In this document: piece by piece, positions 28,539 to 37,599 of the stretch
How positions within the stretch are numbered: the stretch's first letter is position 1
Layout of the letters: each line of letters opens with the position of its first letter
NCBI GenBank assembly: GCA_002021875.1
Contig: CP018627.1
Location: 4,712,001-4,776,000, forward strand
From: Streptomyces hygroscopicus
GTDB lineage: Bacteria > Actinomycetota > Actinomycetes > Streptomycetales > Streptomycetaceae
DNA: 64,000 nucleotides
Direction: 5' to 3'
Made by a program: the position numbers and the translations under genes
Notes under the pieces: model-generated
Told to the model about the DNA's origin: nothing
The model's database searches: none
What the model saw: only the letters and a program-made list of their open reading frames with translations

Positions 28539-29767
28539 AGCAGGTGGTGGTCGTCGGTGGATCCGCCGCCGGTCTGGCGGCGGCGGAGACGCTGCGGCGG
28601 GAGGGGTACGAGGGCACGATCACGCTCATCGGCGATGAGCCGTACCACCCGTACGACCGGCCACCGCTGTCCAAGCAGATCCTCGGCGGGCAGTGGGAGC
28701 CCGACCGGGTGCCGCTGCGCGCGCCCGCCGATCTGGACGCGCTCGGCCTCGATCTGCGCCTCGGGGTCGCCGCGACCGGCCTCGACCTCGCGGGCCGTAC
28801 GGTCGCGCTGGCCGACGGGGAGCGGGTGCCGTACGAGGGCCTGGTCATCGCCACCGGCGTCCGCCCGCGCCGACTGCCCGGCGGCGGGGACGGCAACGGG
28901 GCGGGGGACGGGGACGGCACCGGCGAACGCGGGGAGCGCGCGCATGTGCTGCGCACCCTGGACGACGCCCTGGCCCTGCGGGACCGGCTGGGCCCGGGTC
29001 GGCGGCTGGCGGTGGTCGGCGCCGGGTTCCTCGGCGCCGAGGCCGCCGCCGTCGCCCGGGGGCTCGGTACGGAGGTGACGCTGCTGGAACCGGCGCCGGT
29101 GCCGCTGGCCCCGGCGGTCGGCGAACGGGTCGGCCGGGTGCTCGCCCAGGCCCACCACGACCACGGCGTCGATCTGCGCACCGGCGTCATGGTGGCCGAG
29201 GTGGCCGACGGCGGGGTGCGGCTGGCGGACGGCACCCTCGTCGAGGCCGATGAGGTGCTGGTCGCGATCGGCTCGGTGCCCAACACCGGCTGGCTGGAGG
29301 GCAGTGGCCTCACCCTGGGCGACGGCCTGGAGTGCGATGAGTACAGCGCCGCCGCGCCGGATGTGTACGGCGCGGGGGATGTGGCCCGCTGGCACAACCC
29401 GCTGTTCGGTACGGCGATGCGGATCGAGCACCGGACCAACGCCACCGAACAGGGCATGGCCGTGGCCCGCAACCTCCTCCGCCCGGACGAGCGGCGGCCG
29501 TTCGCGCCGGTGCCGTACTTCTGGTCGGACCAGTACGACCTCCGGATCCAGGCCCATGGCCATCTGCGCGGCCATGAGGAGGTCGCGATCGTGGAGGGCG
29601 CCCTGGAGGAGCGGAAGTTCCTGGCCGTCTACCGCTCCGGGGACCGGGTGGCCGGTGTGCTGGCCGTCGGGATGCCCCCGAAGGCGATCCGCACCTGGCG
29701 CCAGGCGGTCGCGACACGGGCCACGTGGCGGGACGCGGTGGGGGAGCTGGTGCCGGAGGGGGCGTAA
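28535..29767 (+). CDS. FAD-dependent ferredoxin reductase
   Basis: 410 residues; the GTG overlaps the ferredoxin stop (GTGA). The FAD-binding motif is VVVGGSAAGLAAAE, the NAD(P)H-binding motif is VVGAGFLGAEAAAVA, and the second FAD contact is DVYGAGDVARW. The C-terminal reductase domain is present. With the P450 and ferredoxin it completes a self-sufficient class I P450 electron chain, less usual in Streptomyces, where reductases are often unlinked. Confidence 0.93.
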   Translation: MKQVVVVGGSAAGLAAAETLRREGYEGTITLIGDEPYHPYDRPPLSKQILGGQWEPDRVPLRAPADLDALGLDLRLGVAATGLDLAGRTVALADGERVPYEGLVIATGVRPRRLPGGGDGNGAGDGDGTGERGERAHVLRTLDDALALRDRLGPGRRLAVVGAGFLGAEAAAVARGLGTEVTLLEPAPVPLAPAVGERVGRVLAQAHHDHGVDLRTGVMVAEVADGGVRLADGTLVEADEVLVAIGSVPNTGWLEGSGLTLGDGLECDEYSAAAPDVYGAGDVARWHNPLFGTAMRIEHRTNATEQGMAVARNLLRPDERRPFAPVPYFWSDQYDLRIQAHGHLRGHEEVAIVEGALEERKFLAVYRSGDRVAGVLAVGMPPKAIRTWRQAVATRATWRDAVGELVPEGA

Positions 29768-29829
29768 CGCCCCTCGGCCGCGGCTGCGGGCCGTGGCCCC
29801 GGCGGCGCGGGTACCGTACGCGCCCCGGC

Positions 29830-30117
29830 GGCCCGGCCACAGCCGTAGCCCAACGGCCCAGTGCAGGCCCGTAGCGCGGCGGCCCGACTGCGGGCCGCCG
29901 CCCCGGCGACCAGCCGCAGACCACGGTCCCGGCGGCGCCGCTACGGTCCGCAACCCGACGGCCCCGGCCGCAGGGCCGTAACCCAACAGCCCAGCACAGG
30001 CCATGGCGCGGCGGCCCGGCTGCGGGCCGCCGCCCCGGCGACCAGCCGCAGGCCGCGCCCCTGCGGCGCCACTACGACCCGCGACCCGACGGCCCCGGCC
30101 GCAGGCCGTAGCCCGAC
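29830..30117. repeat. About 2.2 copies of a 132-bp tandem repeat, each with a perfect hairpin
   Basis: Matching GCCGTAxCCCxAC blocks occur at 29842, 29975 and 30105. Each full unit carries GCGGCGGCCC, a 6-base loop and GGGCCGCCGC (29876-29901 and 30008-30033, exactly 132 bp apart). The array fills the gap between the convergent reductase and beta-lactamase-like genes and may end transcription from both. No gene is seen in this 375-bp gap. Confidence 0.85.
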
Positions 30118-30143
30118 TCGGGAAGGGGCGGGGCGGGGGCCGA

Positions 30144-31289
30144 TCAGCCGCCCAAACACTCCCGCACGGCGGCGACGAGGCGAGTGGCGCGGGCGTCGCC
30201 GTGGCCGATCATGCGGTTGCCCACATAGGCGAAGCCCACGCCGAACTCGTCGTCGCCGAAGGCGAACTGACCGCCCGCCCCGTCGTTGCCGAAGCTGCGC
30301 TCCCCCAGCATCGGCCGGAAGGACGGCGAGTCGAGCAGAAAGCCCGAGCCCCAGCGCGCTCCCATGTCGAAGCCCAGCCATCCCTTGCCGGACGAGATCT
30401 CGCGGACCGCGTCCGTCACGGTCTCGGGGCTGAGCAGCCGCCGATGGCCCTCGATACCGGTCACGGCCGCCGCGTACAGCCCGGCGAGCCCGCTCGCGGA
30501 CGCGGTGGCGCCCGCGCCGGGCAGCTCCATGCCGAGCAGCGCCGGGTCGTTCCAGCCGTGCGGCTCGTCGAGGCCGGGGAAGACCAGCGCGCCGTTCATG
30601 GTCACGATGCGGGTCAGCAGATGTTCGGGCCCCGGCATCCCGGGCCGTCCCTCGGCCTCGACCAGCCGGGCCCGCCCGTCCAGCTCCGCCGTCGGCAGCC
30701 CGATCCAGGCCCGCAGCCCCAGCGGATCCCCCACGGCCTGACGGAAGTACGCGCCCGGGGTGTGGCCGGTGATCCGCCGGATGACCTCACCGATGAGGAA
30801 GCCGAAGACATGGCCGTGGTACTCGTACGACGCTCCCGGCTCCCACAGCGGCGTCTGCCCCTCGATGGCGCGGATCACCGGTGCCCAGTCGGCGATCTCC
30901 TCGAACGTCAGCACCCGGTCGAGCACGGGGACCCCCGCCCGGTGCCCGAGGACCATCCGGCAGGTGATGGCCTCCTTGCCGTACCGGCCGAACTCCGGCC
31001 AGTACCGGCTCACCGGGGCATCGAGGTCCAGCCGTCCCTCCTGGGCGAGGAGGTGGGCGCAGACGCTCACGACGCCCTTGGCGCACGAGAACACCGGCAC
31101 GGCGGTGTCCCTCTCCCACGCCCGCCCGCTCCCCTGGTCCGCGACCCCGCCCCACAGCTCCACGACCTTGCGTCCGCCGGCGAAGACGGTGACCGCCGCC
31201 CCGAGCTCGGGAAACTCCTCGAAGTTTCGCGCGAACACCTCGGCGACACCGCCGAACCCCTCATCGGCCCACCCGCTGTACCGCTCCAT
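30144..31289 (-). CDS. Serine hydrolase of the beta-lactamase/EstB family
   Basis: About 381 residues from ATG 31289 (MERYSGWA); a GTG six codons earlier is possible. The class C-type SxxK motif is FSCAKG, and YEYHGHVFG gives the second-site Tyr. The absence of a signal peptide and the overall layout fit cytosolic EstB/LipP carboxylesterases rather than secreted beta-lactamases. The gene stands alone. Confidence 0.85.
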   Translation of the reverse strand: MERYSGWADEGFGGVAEVFARNFEEFPELGAAVTVFAGGRKVVELWGGVADQGSGRAWERDTAVPVFSCAKGVVSVCAHLLAQEGRLDLDAPVSRYWPEFGRYGKEAITCRMVLGHRAGVPVLDRVLTFEEIADWAPVIRAIEGQTPLWEPGASYEYHGHVFGFLIGEVIRRITGHTPGAYFRQAVGDPLGLRAWIGLPTAELDGRARLVEAEGRPGMPGPEHLLTRIVTMNGALVFPGLDEPHGWNDPALLGMELPGAGATASASGLAGLYAAAVTGIEGHRRLLSPETVTDAVREISSGKGWLGFDMGARWGSGFLLDSPSFRPMLGERSFGNDGAGGQFAFGDDEFGVGFAYVGNRMIGHGDARATRLVAAVRECLGG

Positions 31290-31498
31290 CGCGCCCCGCC
31301 CCTTCACGGCCCCTGCCTGGCCCGGCCTGGCCCTGCCTGATCACAACCGCGCCACGGTAGGCCGTGGCCCGCCCCCAGTACGACCGATTTACGACCTGGG
31401 CGGCGGCATGAGGTACGGCCGCCGCCCGGAGGGGATCCGGGCGGCGGCCAAGGGGGTTTAGTGGTGGTGGTGTTGTTGTTGTTGACGGTGTTCGGCAG

Positions 31499-32062
31499 TC
31501 AGATGCTGATGAGGCGCTCCAGCACATTGCGGTAGCCCCGCATCGCCAGGCGCAGCTCTTCCGTCTCCGAGATGACCACGTCATCCTCGTGCCAGGCGGC
31601 ACGGAGCGTGCCGCGGCGCTCGGCCAGGAGATCGGCGAGCCGGGTGGCCACCTCCGCGAGCAGGGCATCGGCCTCCTCGACGGCGCCGCGTGGGGAGTCC
31701 ACGAAGCCGCTGACCGCGTACCGCAGCCGCTGGGCCAGCATGTCGTGCTCGCTTGTCGGCAGGACGGGAAAGCTGGGGCCGTTCGGGGTCTTCGGCTGCT
31801 CGGCGGGCGACACGGACGCTCCGGACGACGCGGACGACGCGGACGACCCGGGCGGCTGCTGTGTCGTCGGCTTCGTTCCGTTCGACGGCCGCGATCCGTT
31901 CGACGGCATCGGCGAGTGCCAGGACGTCATCGGATCCGCCGCTTCCCTGTTGTCCCTGTTGTCCCTGTTGGCCACCCCCTGGGACAGCGGCGCCACTTCA
32001 TGCTTCTCCAATGCGTGGCGCCGCCGGCCGTCGTGCGCCGCCGGGTCGGTCGGATCCGTCAC
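31499..32062 (-). CDS. Hypothetical actinobacterial protein, coupled to upstream membrane protein
   Basis: 187 residues from the GTG that overlaps the stop of the upstream gene (GTGA). The N-terminal half is Ser/Pro-rich and disordered. The C-terminal 95 residues are a helical segment (MLAQRLRYAVSGFVDSPRGAV, LLAERRGTLRAAW) ending MRGYRNVLERLISI. It has no membrane helix. Function is not recognised; the overlap suggests it works with the membrane protein. Confidence 0.7.
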   Translation of the reverse strand: MTDPTDPAAHDGRRRHALEKHEVAPLSQGVANRDNRDNREAADPMTSWHSPMPSNGSRPSNGTKPTTQQPPGSSASSASSGASVSPAEQPKTPNGPSFPVLPTSEHDMLAQRLRYAVSGFVDSPRGAVEEADALLAEVATRLADLLAERRGTLRAAWHEDDVVISETEELRLAMRGYRNVLERLISI

Positions 32063-32793
32063 CACGCGCCGCCCTTCCTGGTGTGACCGAACCGCGTATG
32101 GCCCGTCCCGGCCCTGGTTCCGGATCCGGTACCAGCCCCGGTCCCGGTCCCGGGCAGCCACCGGCGGAGTCCGCTCCCGCTCCGCCGCTCGCCGTAGGGC
32201 TGCCGCGCGGTCTCGGGGCCGGTCGTGGCGCCGGTCGTGGCGCCGTGGTGCGGGGGCCTGACCAGGTCCTCGAAGAACGGCCGGGCGTGCACCACGGCCT
32301 CGCGCAGCTTCTCGGTGTCCGCGCGCCCCTCGCGGGCGAGACCGGCCGTGTCATGGATCTGCCGGTAGCCCTGGACGTGCTCGGAGTGGTGCACGGACAG
32401 CGCCGCCACCTGCTCCTCGTAACGGTCCGACGGATAGCCACGGTCGTGGGCGAGGCGGGCCAGCAGCCGATCGGCGCTGGTCACCGAGCGTTCCGGAGAC
32501 TCGATGAACATCTCCTGCACGGCCGCCCACTCGGCCACATACCGCTCGCGCAGCTCACCGGGCAGGGGCTGGGTCCTCAGATCGCCGTACAGCCGCAGCC
32601 GTTCGTCCAGTTCCCGCTCCGCCGCCTTGGTGTCGCCCGCGTGCTGGGCGACGTTCAGTTCGTACTCGGGCCCGAAGCGGCGTCGCAGAACGCGTTCCCT
32701 ACGGCTGGCGCCCGCACGGACGACACGGATGATGAGCGCGGCCGCGAGGACGACCGCGACGACAACCACGATGCTGATTGCAGCAGTTGACAT
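32059..32793 (-). CDS. Single-pass membrane protein with helical cytoplasmic domain
   Basis: 244 residues. One N-terminal membrane helix (AISIVVVVAVVLAAALIIRVV) is followed by an Arg/Glu-rich helical domain (RRRFGPEYELNVAQHAGD, RYVAEWAAVQEMFIESP) found in many Streptomyces proteins annotated only as membrane or secreted proteins. The C-terminus is Gly/Thr/Arg low complexity. It is the first gene of a two-gene coupled unit. No function is recognised. Confidence 0.78.
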   Translation of the reverse strand: MSTAAISIVVVVAVVLAAALIIRVVRAGASRRERVLRRRFGPEYELNVAQHAGDTKAAERELDERLRLYGDLRTQPLPGELRERYVAEWAAVQEMFIESPERSVTSADRLLARLAHDRGYPSDRYEEQVAALSVHHSEHVQGYRQIHDTAGLAREGRADTEKLREAVVHARPFFEDLVRPPHHGATTGATTGPETARQPYGERRSGSGLRRWLPGTGTGAGTGSGTRAGTGHTRFGHTRKGGAW

Positions 32794-32919
32794 GGTCTGC
32801 TTCTGCCTTCCCGCTCGCTTCCCCCTTCGCGTTCGGGGGGCTCCTCTATTCGGGTAGCCCGGACTTCGGCGCTCAAACTGCGGTGCGTGAGGCCGATGGT
32901 GGGTGCCAGGATGCCGACC

Positions 32920-33495
32920 ATGACGACTACGCCACGTGCCCAGGCCGGTTCGCGCGCCTCGGCCTCCCCCGCGACGGAGCCGACGAGGGGCTGGACGATC
33001 GCCACGCGGCCCGTCGGCGATCCGGTCTCGGCCATGCTGCTGCGCGAATACCTCGTCGATGTCGCCGACCGCTACTACCAGCTCCACGAGGAGCGGGACT
33101 CGACCCCGGAGGAGATCGAGCAGGCGCTCGCGGAGATGCCCAGCGACGATCTCGCCCCGCCGCGGGGGGTCTTCCTGCTGGCCCGTCACGACGGCGAACT
33201 CGCCGGATGTGCGGGGGTGCGGCTGATGGACGAGCGTACGGCGGGGCTGACGCGTGCGGCGGAGCTGAAGCGGGTGTACGTACGGCCCGCCAAGCGGGGG
33301 CTGGGCGGCGGCGCCGCGCTGCTCGCGGCGGTCGAGACGGCGGCGGGCGAACTGGGCGCCGAGCGGATCGCGCTCGATACCCGCCTCGACCTGGTCGAGG
33401 CCCGCGCGCTGTACGCGCGGCATGGGTACCGAGAGGTCCCGGCCTTCACGGAGGGGCCGTACGCCGAGGTCTGGATGGCCAAGGAGCTGGGCTGA
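32920..33495 (+). CDS. GNAT-family N-acetyltransferase
   Basis: About 191 residues from ATG 32920; an ATG at 32911 is also possible. Motif A reads VYVRPAKRGLGGGAALLAAVE, a normal acetyl-CoA-binding loop, and the C-terminal block is LYARHGYREVP. The first 30 residues are a low-complexity extension. It is divergent from the membrane-protein pair and convergent with the exporter gene. The substrate is unknown. Confidence 0.85.
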   Translation: MTTTPRAQAGSRASASPATEPTRGWTIATRPVGDPVSAMLLREYLVDVADRYYQLHEERDSTPEEIEQALAEMPSDDLAPPRGVFLLARHDGELAGCAGVRLMDERTAGLTRAAELKRVYVRPAKRGLGGGAALLAAVETAAGELGAERIALDTRLDLVEARALYARHGYREVPAFTEGPYAEVWMAKELG

Positions 33496-33505
33496 GGCCC
33501 CGAGG

Positions 33506-35599
33506 TCAGGGCGTTCGCGGTGGCGGTGGGCGGCGGTGGTCGGGGCGGGGCGTTCCGTCTCTCGGCTGTTCCGCGTCGGAGCCGCACAGCTCGTGCGTCA
33601 GCTCGTCCACCAGCTCGCTCAGGTCGGTCGGGCGGTCGGGTGACCACCAGTCGCCCAGGAGTTCCGCGAGGGACGCCTCGCGGGCCCGGTAGAGCCTGGT
33701 CGCGACCTCGCGGCCGTCGTCCGTGAGGATCAGGTCCAGTCCGTAGCGGCGGCCGAGGCCGCGCTCCTCGATCTGCCGGACCGCCTCGGTGATGGCCCGC
33801 AGCGGTACGGGCGAGCGCTCGGCGAGCATCGCGGGTTCGACCGAGCCGTAGTGCTGGATGCGCAGCAGCATCCAGCTCGCGGCCGGTCCGAGGTCGAGGC
33901 CGGCGCGCCGGGTGATGTCGACGTAGATCTTCCGGCGGCCCTCCCGGCTGCCGAGCAGGGACAGCGCCCGGGCGCATTCCTCGTGCGAGGAGCGTTGGAC
34001 GGGGTTGCTGGCGAGTATTTCGCTGCCGTCGGGCGCGGTGACGCTGCCGCGCAGCGGCTCCTCCCGGAGGTACCAGGCGAGGAGGAAGGCGAGCAGCACG
34101 ACCGGCACCGCGTACAGGAAGACGTCGGTGATGGAGACGGAGAACGCGTGCCGCACCGCCGCCCGGTCCCCCGGGGACAGCCGGCCAAGGCTGCGGGGAT
34201 CGGAGGTGAGGGCGCCGGGGGTGATACCGGGTGGCAGGCGTCGTCCGGCGAGGGCGTCGGCGATATGGGGGCCGAGGTTGTTGGCGAAGATCGTGCCGAA
34301 GACGGAGACGCCGAACGAGGCGCCGATCGAGCGGAAGAAGGTCGCGCCGGAGGTGGCGACGCCCAGGTCCTGATAGCTGACGGAGTTCTGCACGATCAGC
34401 ACCAGCACCTGGATGACCAGGCCGAGGCCGCAGCCGAAGACGAAGAAGTACGCACTCATCTCGGCCACCCCGCTGGACTCCCGCAACTGGTGCATGAGCA
34501 GCAGACCGATGGCGGTGATCGCGGTGCCCAGGACGGGGAAGACCTTGTAGCGGCCGGTGCGGCTGACCAGGTGACCGGAGACGGTGGAGGAGACGAGCGT
34601 GCCGAGGACCAGCGGCAGGAGGTGGAGGCCGGAGGTGGTCGGTGAGACGCCCTGCACGATCTGGAGGAAGGTCGGCAGATAGGTCATGCTGCCGAACATC
34701 GCGAAACCGACGATGAAGCCGATGACCGCGCAGAGCGTGAAGGTGCGGCTGCGGAAGAGCGTGAGCGGCAGCACCGGCTCGGCCGCGCGGAACTCCACCC
34801 GTACGAAGGCCGCCAGCAGCGCCATGCCGACCACCGCGAGCCCGATGATCTGCCAGGACCCCCAGCCGTAGGTGACCCCGCCGAGAGAGGTCATCAGCAC
34901 CAGGGCGGCGGCGACCGCGGCGATCAGGAAGGTGCCGAGGTAGTCGATGGTGTGCGAGGTGCGGCGCACCGGGATCTGCAGCACGGAGGCGACGACGAGG
35001 AGGGCGACGATGCCGATGGGCAGGTTGATGTAGAAGACCCAGCGCCAGCTCAGACGGTCGACGAACACCCCGCCCAGCAGCGGCCCCAGCACACTGGCGG
35101 CGCTGAAGACGGCGCCGAAGAGGCCCTGGTAGCGGCCACGGTCACGGGGCGGGACGATATCGCCGACGATCGCCATCGACAGGACCATGAGGCCGCCGCC
35201 GCCCAGCCCCTGCAGCGCGCGGAAGGCGATGAGTTCCGCCATGTTCCCGGCGAGCCCGCACAGCGCTGAGCCGATCAGGAAGATGACGATCGCGGTCTGG
35301 AAGAGCCTCTTGCGGCCGTACTGGTCGCCGAGCTTGCCCCACAGCGGGGTGGCCGCGGTCGAGGCGAGGAGATACGCGGTGACGACCCAGGACAGATGCT
35401 CCAGGCCGCCGAGGTCGCTGACGATCGTGGGCAGCGCGGTGGAGACGATCGTCTGATCGAGCGCGGCGAGCAGCATGCCGAGCAGCAGCGCGCCGATGGC
35501 CACCAGGACCGTGCGCCGCGGCCGGCCCGCTCCCGGGCCCAGGGCCACGGCGTCGGGGGCCCCTGAGGCCGGAGCCGGGCTGCCGCCGTCCCGCGCCAT
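33506..35599 (-). CDS. DHA2-type MFS multidrug exporter fused to C-terminal MarR-like domain
   Basis: 697 residues with GAGGAGGAG before the ATG. Residues 1-540 or so form the 14-helix EmrB/QacA-type exporter (LAALDQTIVSTALPTIV, GPLLGGVFVDRLSWRWVFYIN). The last 150 residues are soluble and read like a MarR winged helix (ASWMLLRIQHYGSVEPAML, LRAITEAVRQIEERGLGRR, LILTDDGREVATRLY). Such a fusion puts a putative DNA-binding or sensory domain on the inner face of the pump. Substrates are unknown. The upstream intergenic region has a perfect 11-bp inverted repeat. Confidence 0.9.
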   Translation of the reverse strand: MARDGGSPAPASGAPDAVALGPGAGRPRRTVLVAIGALLLGMLLAALDQTIVSTALPTIVSDLGGLEHLSWVVTAYLLASTAATPLWGKLGDQYGRKRLFQTAIVIFLIGSALCGLAGNMAELIAFRALQGLGGGGLMVLSMAIVGDIVPPRDRGRYQGLFGAVFSAASVLGPLLGGVFVDRLSWRWVFYINLPIGIVALLVVASVLQIPVRRTSHTIDYLGTFLIAAVAAALVLMTSLGGVTYGWGSWQIIGLAVVGMALLAAFVRVEFRAAEPVLPLTLFRSRTFTLCAVIGFIVGFAMFGSMTYLPTFLQIVQGVSPTTSGLHLLPLVLGTLVSSTVSGHLVSRTGRYKVFPVLGTAITAIGLLLMHQLRESSGVAEMSAYFFVFGCGLGLVIQVLVLIVQNSVSYQDLGVATSGATFFRSIGASFGVSVFGTIFANNLGPHIADALAGRRLPPGITPGALTSDPRSLGRLSPGDRAAVRHAFSVSITDVFLYAVPVVLLAFLLAWYLREEPLRGSVTAPDGSEILASNPVQRSSHEECARALSLLGSREGRRKIYVDITRRAGLDLGPAASWMLLRIQHYGSVEPAMLAERSPVPLRAITEAVRQIEERGLGRRYGLDLILTDDGREVATRLYRAREASLAELLGDWWSPDRPTDLSELVDELTHELCGSDAEQPRDGTPRPDHRRPPPPRTP

Positions 35600-35668
35600 G
35601 GCGACTCCTCCTCGCTCCTCCGTTCCCTCTTCATCCTCACCCCATCCTCACCTTTATGCCCTGTTACG

Positions 35669-35696
35669 GCCCGCCGTGCCGGTCCGCACGGCGGGC
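35669..35696. promoter_or_regulatory. Perfect 11-bp inverted repeat upstream of the exporter
   Basis: GCCCGCCGTGC and GCACGGCGGGC are separated by 6 bases, 70 bp upstream of the exporter start and 66 bp before the divergent peptidoglycan-binding gene. It could be an operator, perhaps for a MarR-type domain, or a stem-loop in either leader. Confidence 0.45.
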
Positions 35697-35761
35697 GAAC
35701 ACCTGCGCGGAAGGGGATCGGATGCGCATAATCGCTGCGAACTCCAGGGAGGGAAAGTTCC

Positions 35762-36781
35762 GTGACGGCAGAATCCTGCCCGCACTGCTTCGCACCGGCG
35801 CGCGCCAACGGGCGCCCCGGCTGTACGTGTGCCGAACGCGCCGCCGCGTCCACCGCGGCGGCAGGCGAGACCGAAGACCAGACCCATCCGCACCCCTATG
35901 TGACGCTCTCGGAGGAGCGCCAGAACGGGCCCGATCCGCGTGATCTGCGTCTCTTCGAGGAGGCGGAGAAGAAGAAGGCGGAGAAGGAGGAGGCGGATAA
36001 GGGGGACACCGACGAGACGCGGGTGATCGACCGCGTCGAGGAGAGACCCGGCGGGGACGAGACGGGCGGCGGCGCCGCCGGAGGCGTTGGCGGAGAGGCC
36101 GGCGGAGTCGCACCGGGGGAGGAACCCGGCCCCGCCCGGCACCGCAAGAGCAAGCGCAAGGTCGTGACGGCCATGCTCGCGGGGGCGGCGGCCGTGGCCG
36201 TGGCCGGTTCGCTGGCGGTCGGCACCGGTCTGCTCGGCGGTGACCACAAGAAGGACGGCGGCGGCGGGGGCGCGAGCGACCGCACGCTGGCCGACAGCAC
36301 CGCCAGCGCGCCGGTCGAGGAGGAGCTGCCGACCGCGGAGGACAGCCCGTCGTCCGGCGCCCCGTCGTCGAGCGCCACGCCCCGCCCGTCCGCGTCCGGC
36401 TCGGCACGGGCGAGCGCGTCCCCGAGCGAGACCGGCCCCTCGGCCACCGCCCGCTCTTCGGCGTCGGACTCCGCGACCGACTCGGCGACGAAGCCCGGGC
36501 CGACCGCCTCCGGCGGTCCGACCTCCGCCCCGTCCGATCCCCCCGGGCCCACCGGCCCGCCCGCGCTGCGCGAGGGCGACAGCGGGCCCGAGGTGGCCGA
36601 GCTGCAGAAGCGGCTGTCCCAGCTGCTGCTCTACATCGGCGTGGCGGACGGGGACTACGACGGCGGGGTGCGGAGGGTGGTCTCCAGCTACCAGGACCAG
36701 CACGACATCACGGGTGATCCGGACGGTGTCTACGGCGAGAACACCCGCCGCGACCTCGAATCCAGAACCAAGGAGCCGTAG
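35762..36781 (+). CDS. Membrane-anchored peptidoglycan-binding protein
   Basis: 339 residues from a GTG with AGGGAGGG upstream. The N-terminus has a small Cys cluster (CPHC and CTC), possibly a zinc ribbon in the cytoplasm. A Lys/Glu-rich stretch, one membrane helix (VVTAMLAGAAAVAVAGSLAVG) and a long Ser/Ala/Pro spacer follow. The extracellular C-terminus is a PG_binding_1 domain (LREGDSGPEVAELQKRL, YGENTRRDLES). It probably ties the membrane to the cell wall and may relay a signal. Confidence 0.88.
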   Translation: MTAESCPHCFAPARANGRPGCTCAERAAASTAAAGETEDQTHPHPYVTLSEERQNGPDPRDLRLFEEAEKKKAEKEEADKGDTDETRVIDRVEERPGGDETGGGAAGGVGGEAGGVAPGEEPGPARHRKSKRKVVTAMLAGAAAVAVAGSLAVGTGLLGGDHKKDGGGGGASDRTLADSTASAPVEEELPTAEDSPSSGAPSSSATPRPSASGSARASASPSETGPSATARSSASDSATDSATKPGPTASGGPTSAPSDPPGPTGPPALREGDSGPEVAELQKRLSQLLLYIGVADGDYDGGVRRVVSSYQDQHDITGDPDGVYGENTRRDLESRTKEP

Positions 36782-36935
36782 AGACGAGCCCCAGAGACGA
36801 GCCATGGAGGGACCCCCCCTGGCGCATATGGGCCACGCTTTGTATCGTGAAGGAACAAAGTGGTTCCGCCCGTTTCCCCTGACCGGCGGGCGGAGCCGCT
36901 TGTGTTTCTTTCCGCGCTCGCGCCCAGGAGTCTCG

Positions 36936-37586
36936 ATGTCGCTCACCGCCCGCGCACTCCTCCTCGACATGGACGGCACCCTGGTCAACTCCGACGCCGT
37001 CGTCGAGCGCTGCTGGCGGCGGTGGGCGGCCGAGCAGGGGCTGGACGCGGACAGCGTGCTCCAGATCGTCCACGGGCGGCAGGGCCACGCGACGATGGCC
37101 GTACTCCTCCCCGACCGGCCGGTCGAGCAGAACCTTGCCGACAACCAGCGGATGCTGGAGTGGGAGACCACGGATCTCGACGGCGTCGTGCCGGTGCCCG
37201 GCGCGCCCGCCTTCATGGCCTCGCTGGCCGGGCTTCCGCACGCCCTGGTGACCTCCGCCGACAAGGGGCTCGCCGGCGCGCGGATGGGCGCCGCCGGGCT
37301 CACGATGCCGGAGGTGCGGGTCACCGCGGAGTGCGTCGGCGCGAGCAAGCCGGACCCGGAGGGCTTCCTCAAGGGCGCGGCCGAGCTGGGCTTCGCCCCC
37401 GCCGACTGTGTCGTCTTCGAGGACTCGGAGGTCGGCATCGCGGCGGGCCGGGCGGCCGGGATGCGGGTCGTCGGCGTCGGACCGCGCGCCGCGGCACACG
37501 CCCCGGACGCCCATGTGCGGGACCTGGAGCAGGTGCGCGTCGAGGCACTGCCCGACGGCACCCTGCGCCTGCACATCGCGGCCTGA
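36936..37586 (+). CDS. HAD-superfamily (subfamily IA) sugar/glycerol phosphatase
   Basis: 216 residues with AGGAG before the ATG. HAD motif I is DMDGTLVNS, motif II TSADKGLAGAR, motif III Lys in GASKPDPEGFLKGA, and motif IV FEDSEVGIAAGRAAG. This matches YfbT/Gpp-type phosphatases acting on sugar phosphates or glycerol-3-phosphate. The gene stands alone, and the downstream region is a repeat array. Confidence 0.92.
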   Translation: MSLTARALLLDMDGTLVNSDAVVERCWRRWAAEQGLDADSVLQIVHGRQGHATMAVLLPDRPVEQNLADNQRMLEWETTDLDGVVPVPGAPAFMASLAGLPHALVTSADKGLAGARMGAAGLTMPEVRVTAECVGASKPDPEGFLKGAAELGFAPADCVVFEDSEVGIAAGRAAGMRVVGVGPRAAAHAPDAHVRDLEQVRVEALPDGTLRLHIAA

Positions 37587-37599
37587 GCGCCGCGCCGCC

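Noticed and set aside
27031..30004. Long minus-strand frames opposite the P450 and ferredoxin reductase genes
   Set aside because: They have mirror codon bias and no motifs, while the plus-strand genes are fully supported.
23850..30117. Secondary-metabolite gene cluster around the BAHD and CYP105 genes
   Set aside because: No PKS, NRPS, terpene synthase, lanthipeptide or other core biosynthetic gene is present in the window.
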